From: Cornus controversa | Taxonomy: Eukaryota > Streptophyta > Magnoliopsida > Cornales > Cornaceae | Direction of reading: 5' to 3' | DNA: 64,000 nucleotides | Assembly (NCBI GenBank): GCA_026545225.1 | Contig: CM048846.1 | Span: 36,901,501-36,965,500 of the forward strand | Shown: positions 48,002-59,896 of the stretch, piece after piece | How positions within the stretch are numbered: the first letter of the stretch is position 1 | Layout of the letters: each line of letters starts with the position of its first letter | Position numbers and translations under genes: made by a program | Notes under the pieces: generated by a model | The model's input: only the letters and a program-made list of their open reading frames with translations | What the model was told of the DNA's origin: nothing | Databases searched by the model: none

Positions 48002-49628
48002 TGAATAATTCTGTTAAACACTTGGAGAGTAAGGTTTAAAAATATTGAGCACAACTTGTTTGATCAATTACTTCAAAATCAACTCAAATCCTCCAAAGAT
48101 AATCCCTTCCACCAATTTCAAAGATATTTGTTTGCACAATCTCACCAAAATCAACAAACAATAAACCAACAATCACCACAATCCTCCAAAAATTTAATCC
48201 CAACCTCTAATAATCACAAATCAAGAAATGTAGAAGAAGAAGAGTGTGTGAGTTGGAGTGTTTTAGAGTGCTTGAAGGTGAGAGTTTAATAGATATAAGT
48301 GTGTGTGTGCAAGGAGTGCCACTTAAAACATCAACGCACGCACGCGGTTTCAATCAAAACTGGGCATCTGCTAAGTGCGACCTGTCCTAATTTTTGGGGA
48401 CCGGTCCAACTTCTCTCGGTTCCTCAGAACCTGCAGAAGTGCGACCGGTGTTCAATAATTGGGACCGGTCCAACTTTGTGAATTATAAAAAATTACACTT
48501 TGGACCTCTAATTCACCAAATACACCTCATCTCAACTTCATTTAGCAATTAAGCACACAAAGTATGAAAAATAAACACAAAATCAATATAAAACATATTT
48601 TTGAATTTTTAAAAAATTTTCAAGAAAAATAAAAAACATGAATAATCTCATGAGAATAATCAAAACATATTTTTCAAAGAATAATATGAGTCCTAAAATT
48701 TCTGAAAAATTTCAAACATTTATAAATGCAGAATTTTAAAACCCATAATTTATCCATAAAACTCATTCTCAAATTCATGATCATGACACAACTTCCAACA
48801 CACAAATATTTATAAAAATTTAGAAACTCGTCTAATAAATCCATGTGTGTGTGTGCAATCCAACTTCATCAAAAATTAATCAATTCTTTTGATCTATCTT
48901 CTAAAACATATTGGATAATAAGAAAATATAACTACACATGATCAAACATTTTTTTCATTGAGTTTCATCATCAAATTTTATTTATTTATTTATTTTTTTA
49001 TTTCTAAGACGGTGGCTTTCACGCTTACGAGCAGCCATCGATTTTTCTCAAAACAACTCTTTAATTTTTAAAGATATCTCATTGGAGATTTACTTTGTAG
49101 TGGAAGCTACGAACACATCCCGAAGGTAGCCTTTTCTTTTTTGTCTTAGATATTCAGCAATTTTTTTTTTCTTTTCATGCTGAATAAAAACATAATTTTT
49201 TCATCATTGTTTTTCATTGATCATTTAAGCTTTCAATGCTACTCATACAATATACTCTAGTCAACTTCACATTAGTTTTCAATCAATTATCTCAGAGTTG
49301 GACAAGTGCACAATTAAATTGTATGAACTCAGAAGATTTACCTCTAAAAAGAAATATATACAGCACATTAGTCATCAATGTTTAGATCATAAAATTAAGT
49401 ACTTCATTCATTGACAAATTAAGTGTCTCAATTATGCATTCACAAATCAAAGTGAAATTAAAAAAATATAGAGAATTCGCATTATTTCTCAGAAAAATAT
49501 GATTCTCATAATCTCATATGATTATCAATAAAAATAAACAAAACCTAATCTAAACTAAAAGATATGGTCCAATGAAAAACAAATAATGAACAAAAGCTCA
49601 GTCCATGACCATAAAAGTCCTAAATGAC
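48002..49628 (-). other. Long spacer between Gag and ORF2 in element A, with internal ACCGGT array
   Basis: Non-coding. At about 48380-48473 it holds GGACCGGTCC-type motifs like those of the LTR, followed downstream (minus sense) by the ORF2 leader. The rest is AT-rich and aligns with 59897-61460 of element B. Confidence 0.7.
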
Positions 49629-51603
49629 TCAGTTAGGAGCTTTTGCATCCAAAGACCTATTAGGAATAAATCCCATAGTATCAACAGGCACAAACTTCTC
49701 CAAATTTCCTTTTTCATCCAGATTATTTTAACATGTAATTTAACAGGAAAGTATTGTGGAGAAACAAAAACATTCTTTTTCTTGTTTGAATTTCTTTTAG
49801 CTTGAGAATTTTTTAGTTTGTTCCAATAATGTGGCTTTTCATTTGCTCTTATGCAAATGAAAATTAGAATTAGAATTTCTTCTCTTTTTATAGCAATAGT
49901 GTTGACTATGTCCATTTTTACCACAAAAAGAGCAATAAAGCACATTGGACACAACTTTAGCATGCAAAGACTCAACTTGAGGTTTAGGTTTGGGTTCAGA
50001 CACATTCAAGTTCTTGGGTTTAACAAAAACAGTTTTTTCCTTAGATGATGACCCAACAAAACCTAATCTAGTTTTATATCCTACAAGCTTACCAACACTA
50101 ATCGTGTTATCAAGCTTAATCTGTCCAGAAGTAAAAGCATTTAATTTCTCATGTGATTTTCTCAATTCAGGTTCAAGAAAATTAATTCTAGCAATAAGAA
50201 CATCTCTAGCAGAAATAGCTTGACTTACCTCGCTTTCAAGAAACTTGACTTTGCCTTGAATATTCAGAATTTCTGTTTTACTTTCTTCAATCAACTTCAC
50301 TTGATCTTCATTCCTTTTCTTCAAAGTCTCTTTCTCAGATTTTTCTTGCTTCAACTTCTCAGATTTTTTATTATAAGCTTCCAGCAATTTCTCAAAGAGT
50401 TCTGGCAGCTTACTTTCACATGGTTCTACATCAGACCCTACTTGACTGAGAGTAGTGTATACCTCTATTTCACCTACATCAGAAGATGAATCATTAGCAG
50501 TATCATCTTTCAATAAAGCAACAAAAGCAAGAGAATTATTCTCAACAGAAGAATCACTATCAGAGTTAGAAGATTCAGACTCAAAAATAATAGATTTCAT
50601 AACTTTCTTTTTAGTTTTTGAACTTTTCTGTGCACTAAAGTTATTCTTCTTAGGACTTGGACATTGAATAGATGTATAACCTTTACCACCACATGTCCAA
50701 CAAGTAACCTCAGTCTCCTTAGAGTCATCTTCTTTTTCTTTCCTTTCCTTACCTTTGGATTATGAGCTTTGATTCCGAAATTTAGAAGGATTTCCTTTTC
50801 TCAAATTTCTAACCTTTTCATATTCAAGAATCGTTCTAAATTTTCTAGCAAGGAGTGCAACATAATTATCTGAATCATATTCAAAATTTTTAATTTTTTC
50901 AACTTCAGATTTTGAAGAATTTGAAATACTTGACAGACTTGAAGACTCGGAAGTCTTCGAGGTTTTTAAAGCCAAATTTTTTGTTTTCTGAAGCTTTGGA
51001 TATTTTATCTCAAAAGTTTGAATTGATCTAACTAACTCAGCCACCTCCATAAAATCTACATCTCTGCTCTCATCTAAAGCTTCCAACTTAGCTTGGAACC
51101 TATCAGGCAATGATCTCATGATTTTTTTAATAATCCGAACAGAATGAATTTTCTCACCAAGGTTAGCACTACTTTAAACAATATCATTAAGCCTAAAATA
51201 AAAATCAGAAAATATCTCATCTTCATCCATTCTAATTGTTTCAAATTTAGTAACAAGCATTTGTAACTTAGATCTCCTTACCTTGGTGCTACTCTCATAA
51301 GTTACCTGTAAAATATGAAGGAACAACAGAATTAAATATAGCATATAAACCCTTGTTGTTATTATTAGCATTTTCAAGCTCAGCATTAGACCATGTTGCT
51401 TTATCCTTTTCTATAGTAACAATAGCATCACCATCACCAGTGGTAGTGGTAGGAATTTTATAGCCATTCTCTACAGCCATCCAAAATCTCTCTCCTTGAA
51501 ATTTTAAAAAGGCTTTCATGCGAAACTTTCAAAAAGTATAATTTGAACCATCAAAGAAAGGAGTTCGCTGAATCGATCTACCCTCTTTCATACTAGATTC
51601 CAT
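49629..51603 (-). pseudogene. Gag remnant of element A
   Basis: It starts with an ATG at 51603 and parallels the Gag of element B throughout. It has a UBN2-type N-terminal half (ENGYKIPTTTTGDGDAIV, KVRRSKLQMLVTKFETIRMD and MRSLPDRFQAKLEAL), a Ser/Lys/Glu-rich linker, a first zinc knuckle (CWTCGGKGYTSIQC, at about 50665-50707), a coiled coil (50450-50200) and a second knuckle (CSFCGKNGHSQHYC, about 49915). It ends in a TGA at 49629. Several stops and shifts (for example near 51175, 50760 and 50600) inactivate it. Gag would package element RNA in the cytoplasm. Confidence 0.85.
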
Positions 51604-51678
51604 GATAATTTTTGAAAACAAAAATAAATTTTGATTTTAAAAATACTTTGCAAGGAACTACTCACAAATTAGAGAACA

Positions 51679-51694
51679 CTACTCTGATACCAAT
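51679..51694 (-). other. Primer binding site of element A
   Basis: On the minus strand it reads ATTGGTATCAGAG immediately after the 5' LTR, close to the initiator-Met tRNA complement. Confidence 0.85.
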
Positions 51695-52886
51695 TATGAG
51701 TTGCACGGTGAGGAAGCGATTGCAAAAAGTATTTTAAACCTAGAGGGGGTGAATAGGATCACTTGCTCGTTTGCTTAATTTTTAATTAATTCAATTTTAA
51801 GTCCAATTAACCCAACAATTAAAGCAGGTAAATAAATAAAGTGCAAGTAAAGAAAAGAATGCACCAGATATACGTGAAAACTCAGGGCGAAAAAAACCAC
51901 GGAGGGAGGTGGCAAGCCTCAGGAAACCAATCCACTATGATGAAGCAAAGTACAACAGACTCTGTCTTAGTCTCACACCCCTCTTCACTATGTCAAGAAT
52001 CTGATGCCTAATATCCCAGACTTATGATTGCGATAACACGTCCAACTGTTGCAGACTTCTGGCTAACGTCACGATCCTTAGAGAAATGTTACTGGAAGAA
52101 CACAAATGCTCAACAAGTATTTTGTTCCCTTCGTAGTGCGATATGATAACCTTTCTTTCTCAACAAGCAAGCAAGCGAAGAACCATCAATCCAATATTCT
52201 GATCAGCAGATAGATTTGATGCAGTCTCTGAGCAGCTAATTAGAAGTAGAACACCATCCTAAATATCACTCGTGAAGTATGGATGTGTATTCTTAAAAAT
52301 ATATAGCCCTAAGTATATTGTATATACTTTCTCTCTCTAAAAAAATTAATGGTCCAGGCTTATTCTTCACCCCTTGTAGAGAAAATATAGATACATATAT
52401 ATAGGCAAGGAAGTTCTAATTCTACTTGGAAAAGAAGTTGAATACCAAAATAGAACTCTCCTAGAAGTTTCAAACCCAATAGGAATCAGAATTTGCGTCA
52501 AAATTTGTTCCCTATTTGGAACAGGCTAAGTGGGACAGGTGCCAAAATAATAGGACTGGTGGGACTTTGTAAAAACCTGCAGAAACTAAACTGCCGAGAA
52601 AAGTTGGACCGGTCCTAAAAATTGGGGACCGGTCCTATTTTGAAAAACCTTAATTTTTGCATTTAAACCCTAGTTTTTCAAAATAGGCTCGAAAATAAAA
52701 AGTGCAGAGTGTCCTCACCATACTTACGTGTACTATATGGTGTTCTTACTGATTTATCTGCATCCATGCACTTGAATATCAGCTTGAAGTTGTCGACGAT
52801 CGATACAAAGAATAAATCAAAAATTAGAACTCGATCAATCAGGTTTTGATCACTGAAATATGGCAATTACAAATTTATATCTCACA
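51695..52886 (-). repeat. 5' LTR of element A
   Basis: 1.19 kb; TGTGAGATATAAATTTG start on the minus strand, ending CAACTCATA (one mutation from CACA). It carries the four ACCGGT-type motifs at about 52553-52640. Confidence 0.92.
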
Positions 52887-55374
52887 TGAACTTCCTGCCA
52901 ATGTGAGAGACTTCAATCTTTCCATTCCACCAATATTGCTCGGCAAACTTTCAAGCATCTTACCGTCAACAAGATCCAAGTACAAAAGCCTTTTGAGATG
53001 TTCGGCCGATGGAGCTAAATCTTTTATTGGAGTTCTATTCAAGTCAAGTTTCTTTAAACTCTTCATTTCACCAATATTGCTTGGCAAACTTTCAAGCATT
53101 TTGTAATTTATCAGCGATAAATCCTCAAGCCCTTTGAGATGTTTAACGGATGAAGGTAATTCTTTTATTGCAGTCTGATTAAATCAAGGTAACATAAACA
53201 TTCCATATCTCCTTGGATCTTCGGAAATTTCTCAAGTTTAGAGCAATATTTGAGTTGAAGTCTTCTAAGAGATTTCAAATTAATTCTTGTTGCAAAACTC
53301 TTCAGATTATAACAATTTGTGAAATCCAACTCAACAAGCCTCTTGTGAAATTCAATGGATGGATCAACCTCAACTAGACTGTAACACCATTCAAGATCCA
53401 ATTTCTCCAAACATGGTAATTGGGACAAATTAAGTGATTTCTTCAAATTATCACAATATTTAAGATTAATGCATCATAAATTCTGTTATATCAAAAAAAT
53501 AAAGATAGAAATAGATTAGCTTCAATCAACTCTACATAAATATTCATGTAGAGGTAACACTACCATCAATTTCTAATCTCATGAGAGACAACATGAGAGA
53601 GATTCCTGCATGTTTCCTTCTATTTTTTCCTTTTCCTTTATATCCCTCACAATTCACAAATGAAACATACTTAAAATTCTTTTAAAAAAAACAAGAAAAA
53701 AGAGAAACATTCTCAAAGTAAACAATAACAGAGATCAATTGGTATATTTCAATTTGCATTCACCAGATTTATCCAACTGAAGGTAGGCCAACACTTTCCA
53801 TATACGTGTTCATGGACCCATCAAGAGGAGTTCATTTACCACTTGACCCATCAAGAGGATTCCGAAATGAGTAATGATAGAGCCCAGACAAAATAACACT
53901 AACTATAGTTTTCTTTGATATATATAATAAGTAGAATTCATATGATGTCATATTTTTTCACTTTTTGTTAGTGTCAAAAAATGCTATATATAATAAGCCT
54001 GTTGAAAGTTTGTTTTTGTGGTGGGATCACTACTTTTGTAAAAGACTCAACTTATGAGGGCTGGACTAAAAAATCATTTTCTTTAATAAAATAAGAACAA
54101 ATGTTATTGGGGCCGAGGGGTCTAGTAGGAGAGGCTAGCCGTTGGCCTCCTTGAGATTGATTTGATGCTTAGAGAAAACTACATTTTTGTTATTGTAATT
54201 ATTTTCTTACTACTCTTCTAATTATTTCCTTAATTATTCATATTGTAATTATTTCCTTAGTATAGTTCACAAAGCTGTGATGGTAGTAAAATATAATCTA
54301 ATAATAAGTGATGTTGTATACTCCTTCTCTATTAAGAGGTTCAAGTCATCATCCAAGATCACGAGATATGACGTCGCGTTCATGCCCTTCCAAATAGAAA
54401 ATTATTAGATGAACGACAATGTGGCACTTCAATCCAATGGTGACTAATTATTTTCTATTAACGTAGAGGATAAATGGTGAGTGTTTATTTGATGTGCGCA
54501 CTATATTGTCGGTACTATCCAATAATTTTCCCTTCGGAAACCAATTAGCAGTTTTCCCTACTTTTACGCAATCTTTGAGATCAATAAATTTTAACTAATC
54601 AACAAAATTTTATAACAAATAACTAATAAAACAAAATATAATCAGATAACATGAAAAATTAAATCACGACAACTAAGATTTTGAACTTAAAATAACAACC
54701 ATTACCTTCATCATGCCGTGAAATTCAACCTCAACAACACTTTTACAGCATTTAAGATTCAATTCTTCCAGACATGGCAACTCATAAAAATTAAGAGTTT
54801 CAGTCAAATATTTGCAAGAACTGAGATCAATGACTTTCAAATTCCTGTGAACCTATTAAAATGAATAAGTAATTAATGAAATATAAGCTTCATCAACCTG
54901 ACAAAATTATTCCTACAAAAGATGGTATATCAGTAAATACAATAATAGACTTACTGTTTTGTACCACCAGACCACTAGCCTCGATGGTATGATTTCTCCT
55001 TCCCAAATGGAAGGTTGAGAATTTGATTACTATAGGGGTATCTTGTGAGTGTGTGTGTATTTGCTTTAACTTCCCAAAAAAAAAAAAAAAAAAACCTTAC
55101 ATTTTTGCACCACGAAATTTGTTTGATGTGACTATACGGTAATTCAAGTCGAACAAGACTTTTTGAAAGTTGAGGCATACATTCTCCAGGGTAATCGTTC
55201 CACTGAAGAAACTTTAATTAATTGATTTGAAAGAAACTTAGGACAGCCAAGAAGCTCTCAACCACTGATCATGAGTATTCTTAGTTTCTTCATCTTCGAG
55301 AAAGTATCAACGTTTATGGTCAATCTTTCCTCGTTGAGTTTTTGTAGCACAATGCCTTCAATATTTGTTGGTAC
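52887..55374 (-). pseudogene. TNL pseudogene: LRR exons upstream of element A
   Basis: Three exon blocks are readable. 55374-55130 has NIEGIVLQKLNEERLTINVD and FSKMKKLRILMISG, then an in-frame TGA; this is the classic start of TNL LRR regions. 54861-54720 has NLKVIDLSSCKYLTETLNFY and LPCLEELNLKCCKSVVEVEF. 53470-52887 has QLPCLEKLDLEWCYSLVEVD, LKSLRRLQLKYCSKLEKFPK, a frame break near 53170, MKSLKKLDLNRTPIKDLAPS and MLESLPSNIGGMERLKSLTL. The exon is cut at 52887 by element A and resumes at 45474. The introns between are AT-rich. Confidence 0.85.
53475..54719 (-). other. Large LRR-region intron of the TNL pseudogene
   Basis: 1.2 kb of AT-rich sequence without coding character. It may contain small repeats but no terminal structure is clear. 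Confidence 0.45.
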
Positions 55375-55504
55375 CTAAAAACCAATAACATGGTATAAGT
55401 CTATTACACAAAATCAAAACCTAATTGAAATGATACAAAACCTTAACTAGATAATATAAAACTTCATTTTAAACACAATTTTCACTTGTAAAGAAAGTAA
55501 TATA

Positions 55505-56566
55505 TATGTGTTTATCACGTACCGCAAAACCATCGAATACGTTATTCATGTCCTCATATGACCACACCCTGCTCGGTTCTCCAAGATTTTTAGATTCTTG
55601 ACGAACAATTTCTTGACCCATTTCTTGTATCAAATCATGCATCGAACTTGTTATCTATTGATATAGTGATGAGAGACCTCTCAATAAGAACTTCTATTTC
55701 AATGATGGGTTGAAATTCACCACTCTCAAAAAACTCTATTGGAGAGTTTTTATCATATCCTTTGAAGAAACACGCGATGTCAAGGAATATAGCCTTTTGA
55801 TTTTCATTGAGATTATCATATCTTATCTTGAGAACATCTTGAATTTGCCCAGAGGATTTTTCTTCAATTTATCCAATTGATTGACCCAGTATTGCATGTT
55901 TCTTTCAGATAAAAGAGATCCCAGAACTTGAAGAGCTAATGGAAGGCCTTGGGCATAATTTTTTACATGGTCTGAGAGTTGTAGAAATTCTATTTTAGGA
56001 TTGTTTTGCTTGAATTCATGCCAACTGAAAAGTTCAAGTGCTTCATCGTCATCTAATAACTCAGCTTTCCATATTTTGACATCATTCTTTTCTAATAACC
56101 ATTTATTTCTAGTTGTTATGATGATCCTACTCCCCCAACCAAACCAATTATGTCCTATTCCAGCTAAATACAATAATTGCTTCTCATTATCGACGTCGTC
56201 AAGAACTATAAGAATCTTTTTGTTCTGAAGTCTCTCCTCTATCACTTTGATTCCTATATCAATATTTGATATCCTTATATCATTGTCCTTTAGGGTCTGT
56301 CTAAGAAGTTCTTCCTGCAATTTATCTGGGCCATGCTTTGTTGATTCTTCCCTCACATTATTAAGGAAACAACTTCTTTCAAATTTATTTAATATTCCAC
56401 TGAAAACTGCTTTGGCAACCGTTGTCTTACCTATTCCTCCATTCCACAAATTCCGACAAAAAGTTTATCCTTTGAACTATCATTAAGCAACATGCTTAGT
56501 TCGCTCGGGCGACAATCAATACCCACTTCATACTCAGCAACCGTCAATGTTCTAGGCGGCAAAATT
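55505..56566 (-). pseudogene. TNL pseudogene: NB-ARC and ARC2 region
   Basis: The nucleotide-binding domain of a TIR-NBS-LRR immune receptor. Motifs in order: the linker TLTVAEYEVGIDCRPSELS (56545-56490), P-loop GGIGKTTVAKAVF, kinase-2 KILIVLDDVDN, RNBS-B GSRIIITTRNKWLL, GLPL GLPLALQVLGSLL, then FLDIACFFKGYDK and MHDLIQEMGQEIVRQES. Single-base lesions shift the frame just before the P-loop (about 56440), after NPLG (about 55851) and before MHDL (about 55644), so no protein can be made. The TIR exon would lie upstream on the minus strand, beyond element B, and is not in the window. Confidence 0.9.
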
Positions 56567-57752
56567 TGTGAGATATAAATTTGTAATTGGCATATTTTGG
56601 TGATCAAAACTTGATTGATCGAGTTGTAATTTTTGATTTATTCTTTGTATCGATCATCAACAACTTCGAGCTGATATTCAAGTGCATGGAAGCTGCTAAG
56701 TCAGTTAGAACACCATATAGTACAGGTAAGTATGGTGAGGACACTCTGCACTTTTTATTCCCGAGCCTATTTTGAAAAACCAGGGTTTAAATGAAAATTT
56801 TAGGGTTTTTCAAAGTAGGACCGGTCCCCAATATTTAGGACCGGTCCAACTTTTCTCGGCAGTTTAGTTTCTGTAGGTTTTCAAAAAGTCCCACCGGTCC
56901 TATTTATTTGGCACCGGTCCAACTTAGCCTAATCCAAATAGGAAACAAATTTTGACAAAAATCCTGATTCCTATTGGGTTTGAAACTTCTAGGAGAGTTC
57001 TATTTTGGTATTCAACTTCTTTTCCAAGTAAAATTAGAACTTCCTTGCCTATATATATGTATTCATATTTTCTCTCCAAGGGTGCCCTGGAAAATTAATA
57101 TTTTTAGAGAGAGAAAGTATATACGGTATAATTAGGGCTTTATATTTGTAAGAACACACATCCATACTTCACGAGTGATATTTAGGATGGTGTTCTACTT
57201 CTGATTAGCTGCTCAGAGACTACATCAAATCTATTTGCTGATCAGAACATTGGATTAAAGGTTCTTCGCTTGCTTACATGCTGAGGAAGAAAGGTGACCA
57301 GATTGCACTACGAAGGGAACAAAATACTTGCTTAGTATTTTTGTTCTTCTAGCAACCTTTCTGTAAGGGTGGTGACGTTAGCCGGAAGTCTGCAGCAGTT
57401 GGACGTGTTGTCGTAATTATAAGCCTGAGGTGTTCCTCATCAGATCCTCGACAGAGTGAAGAGGGGTGTGAGACTGAGATAGAGTCTGTTGTACTTCGCT
57501 TCATTATAGTGAATTGGTTCCCTGAGACGTGTCGCCTCCCTCCGTGGTTTTTCCCGCCTTGGGTTTCCACGTATATCTGGTGCATTCTTTTCTTTACTTG
57601 CACTTTATTTATTTGCTTGCTTTAATTGTTTGGTTAATTGGACTTAAAATTGAATTAATTAAAAATTAAGCAAACGAGCAAGTGATCCTATTCACCCCCC
57701 CTCTAGGTTCTAAAATACTTTTCGCAACCGCTTCCGCACCGCGCAACTCACA
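56567..57752 (+). repeat. 5' LTR of element B
   Basis: 1,186 bp, beginning TGTGAGATATAAATTTG and ending CAACTCACA. It carries four ACCGGT motifs at 56818-56920, two of them perfect GGACCGGTCC palindromes, and a TATATATA segment near 57050. A 62-codon ATG-less open frame shared by all four LTR copies is not considered a gene. Confidence 0.93.
56818..56920. promoter_or_regulatory. ACCGGT palindrome array in the LTR
   Basis: GGACCGGTCC at 56818-56827 and 56838-56847, then ACCGGTCC at 56893-56900 and 56913-56920. The same array occurs in the three other LTR copies and, in part, before ORF2. Regular recurrence of a self-complementary decamer suggests binding sites for a dimeric protein; this is inferred. 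Confidence 0.45.
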
Positions 57753-57753
57753 A

Positions 57754-57771
57754 TTGGTATCAAAGCAGTGT
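57754..57771 (+). other. Primer binding site of element B
   Basis: TTGGTATCAAAGCAGTG lies one base after the LTR end, close to the initiator-Met tRNA complement. Confidence 0.8.
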
Positions 57772-57843
57772 TCTCTAATTTGTGAGTAGTTCCTTCCGAA
57801 GTATTTTTAAAATCAAAATTTATTTTTGTTTTCAAAAATTATC

Positions 57844-59896
57844 ATGGAATCTAGTATGAAAGAGGGTGGATCGATTCAGCGAACTCCTTTGTTTGATGGT
57901 TCAAATTATACTTTCTGAAAGTCTCGCATGAAAGCCTTTTTAAAATCTCAAGGAGAGAGAGTTTGAATGGTTGTAGAGAATGGCTATAAAATTCCTACCA
58001 CTACCACTGGTGATGGTGATGCTATTGTGACTACAGAGAAAGATAAAGCAACATGGTCTAATGCTGAACATGAAGATGCTAATAATAACAATAAGGGTAT
58101 ATATGCTACATTTAATTCTGTTGTTCCTTCTGAATTTGCTAGAATTTCTGCATGTTCCACTTCGAAAGAAGCATGGGATATTTTACAAGTAACTCATGAG
58201 GGTACCACCAAGGTAAGGAGATCTAAGTTACAAATGCTTGCTACTAAATTTGAAACAATTAGAATGGATGAAGATGAGATGTTTTTTTTATTTTTATTCT
58301 AGGCTTAATGATATTGTTCAAAGTAATGCTAACCTTGGTAAGAAAATTCCTTCTTTTTAGATTATTAGAAAAATCATGAGATCATTGCCTGATAGGTTCC
58401 AAGCTAAGTTGGAAGCCTTAGATGAGAGCAGAGATGTAGATTCTATGGAAGTGGCTGAGTTAGTTGGATCAATTCAAACTTTTGAGATGAAATATCCAAA
58501 GCTTCAGAAATGAAAAAATTTGGCTTTAAAAACCTCAAAGACTTCCAAGTCTTCAAGTTTGTCAAATTCTTCAAAATCTGAAGTTAAAAAAATTGAAAGT
58601 TTTGAATATGATTCAGATAATGATGTTTCACTTCTTGCTAGGAAATTTAGAAAGATTCTTGAATATGAAAAAGGTAAAAATTTGAGAAATGGAAATCCTT
58701 CTAAATTCCGGAACCAAAGCTCATCATCCAAAGGTAAGGAAAGGAAAGAGAAAGAAGATGACTCTAAGGAAAATGAAGTTACTTGTTGGACATGTGGTGG
58801 TAAAGGTCATACATCTAATCAATGTCCAAGTCCTAAGAAAAATAGCTTTAGTGTAAAGAAAATTTCAAACAAGAAAGTTATGAAAGCTATTATTTCTGAG
58901 TCTGAATCTTCTAACTCTAATAGTGATTCATCTGTTGAGAATGATTCTCTTGCTTTTGTTGCTTTATTGAATGGTGATACTGCTTATGATTCTTCTTCTG
59001 ATGTAGGTGAAACAGAGATATACACTACTCTCAGTCAAGTAGGGTTTAATGATTCAGAAGTTGAGCAGTCTGATGTAGAACCATGTGAAAGCAAGCTACT
59101 AGAACTATTTGAGAAATTGCTGGAAGCTTATAATAAAAAATCTGAGAAGATTAAGCAAGAAAAATCTGAGAAAGAAACTTTAAAGAAAAAGAATGAAGAT
59201 CAAGTGAAATTAATTGAAGAAAGTAAACCTGAAATTCTGAATCTTCAAGGCAAAGTCAAGTTTCTCGAAAGCGAGGTAAGTCAAGCTATTTCTGCTAAAG
59301 ATGTTCTTATTGCTATAATTAACTTTCTTGAGCCTGAATTGAGAAAATCACAAGAGAAATTAATTGCTTTTACTTCTGGGCAGATTAAGCTTGATAGCAT
59401 GATTAGTGTTGGTAAGCCCGTAGGAGATAAGACTGGATTAGGTTTTGTTGGGTCATCATCTAAGGGAAAAACTGTTTTTGTTAAACCCAAGAATTTCAGT
59501 GTGTCTGAACCCAAACCTAAGTCTCAAGTTGAGTCTGTGCATGCTAATGTTGTGTCCAATATGCTTTATTGTACTTTTTGTGGTAAGAATGGACATAGTC
59601 AACACTATTGCTATAAAAAGAGAAGGCATTCTAATTCTGATTTTCATGTGCATAATTCTTTTGCTAAGAATAGGGTTCATACTAAAAAGCCACATTATTG
59701 GAACAAGCCCAAAAATTCTCAAGGTAAAAAGAATTCAAATAAAAAGAAGAATGTTTTTGTTTCTCCACAATTCTTTCCTGATAAACTGTATGTTAAAACT
59801 ATCTGGATGAAAAAGGAAGATTTGGAGAAGTTTGTGCCTGTTGATACTATGGGATTTATTCCTAATAGGTCTTTGGGTGCAAAACCCCCTAATTAG
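57844..59896 (+). pseudogene. Gag of element B (UBN2 type, two zinc knuckles), with a few lesions
   Basis: From the ATG at 57844 (MESSMKEGGSIQRTPLFDGS) it encodes a UBN2/DUF4219-type Gag of Copia elements. Premature stops occur near 57919, 57964, 58360 and 58512, and there is a frameshift near 58285. The 3' part (58520-59896, 458 codons) is fully open. It holds a CCHC knuckle (CWTCGGKGHTSNQC, about 58783), an acidic linker, a coiled coil (about 59090-59280) and a second knuckle (CTFCGKNGHSQHYC, about 59571). A Lys/Asn-rich tail ends at TAG 59896. No protease or integrase follows, although Copia elements usually continue in one polyprotein. Confidence 0.85.

Larger units (their letters stand above)
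45475..52886 (-). mobile_element. LTR retrotransposon A: pol-less, two-ORF family, complete but decayed
   Basis: The minus-strand element is bounded by LTRs at 51695-52886 (5') and 45475-46667 (3'). Its ends are TGTGAGATAT... and ...CAACTCACA. It is flanked by a near-perfect 5-bp duplication (TGACC at 45470-45474, TGAAC at 52887-52891). The primer site lies at 51679-51694 and the purine tract at 46668-46682. Internally there is a Gag remnant (49629-51603) and an ORF2 remnant (47239-48001). No protease, integrase, reverse transcriptase or RNase H sequence is seen. The two LTRs differ at several positions per 100 bp, more than those of element B, so this insertion is older. Confidence 0.9.

Noticed and set aside
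49605-50667. Several plus-strand frames across the Gag remnant
   Set aside because: They are antisense shadows of the Gag coding sequence, which has the zinc knuckles on the minus strand.
56587-56775. 62-codon open frame (AYFGDQNLIDRV...) conserved in four LTR copies (also 46459, 52678 and 63138)
   Set aside because: It lacks an ATG start and its conservation is explained by LTR homology; no known LTR protein matches.
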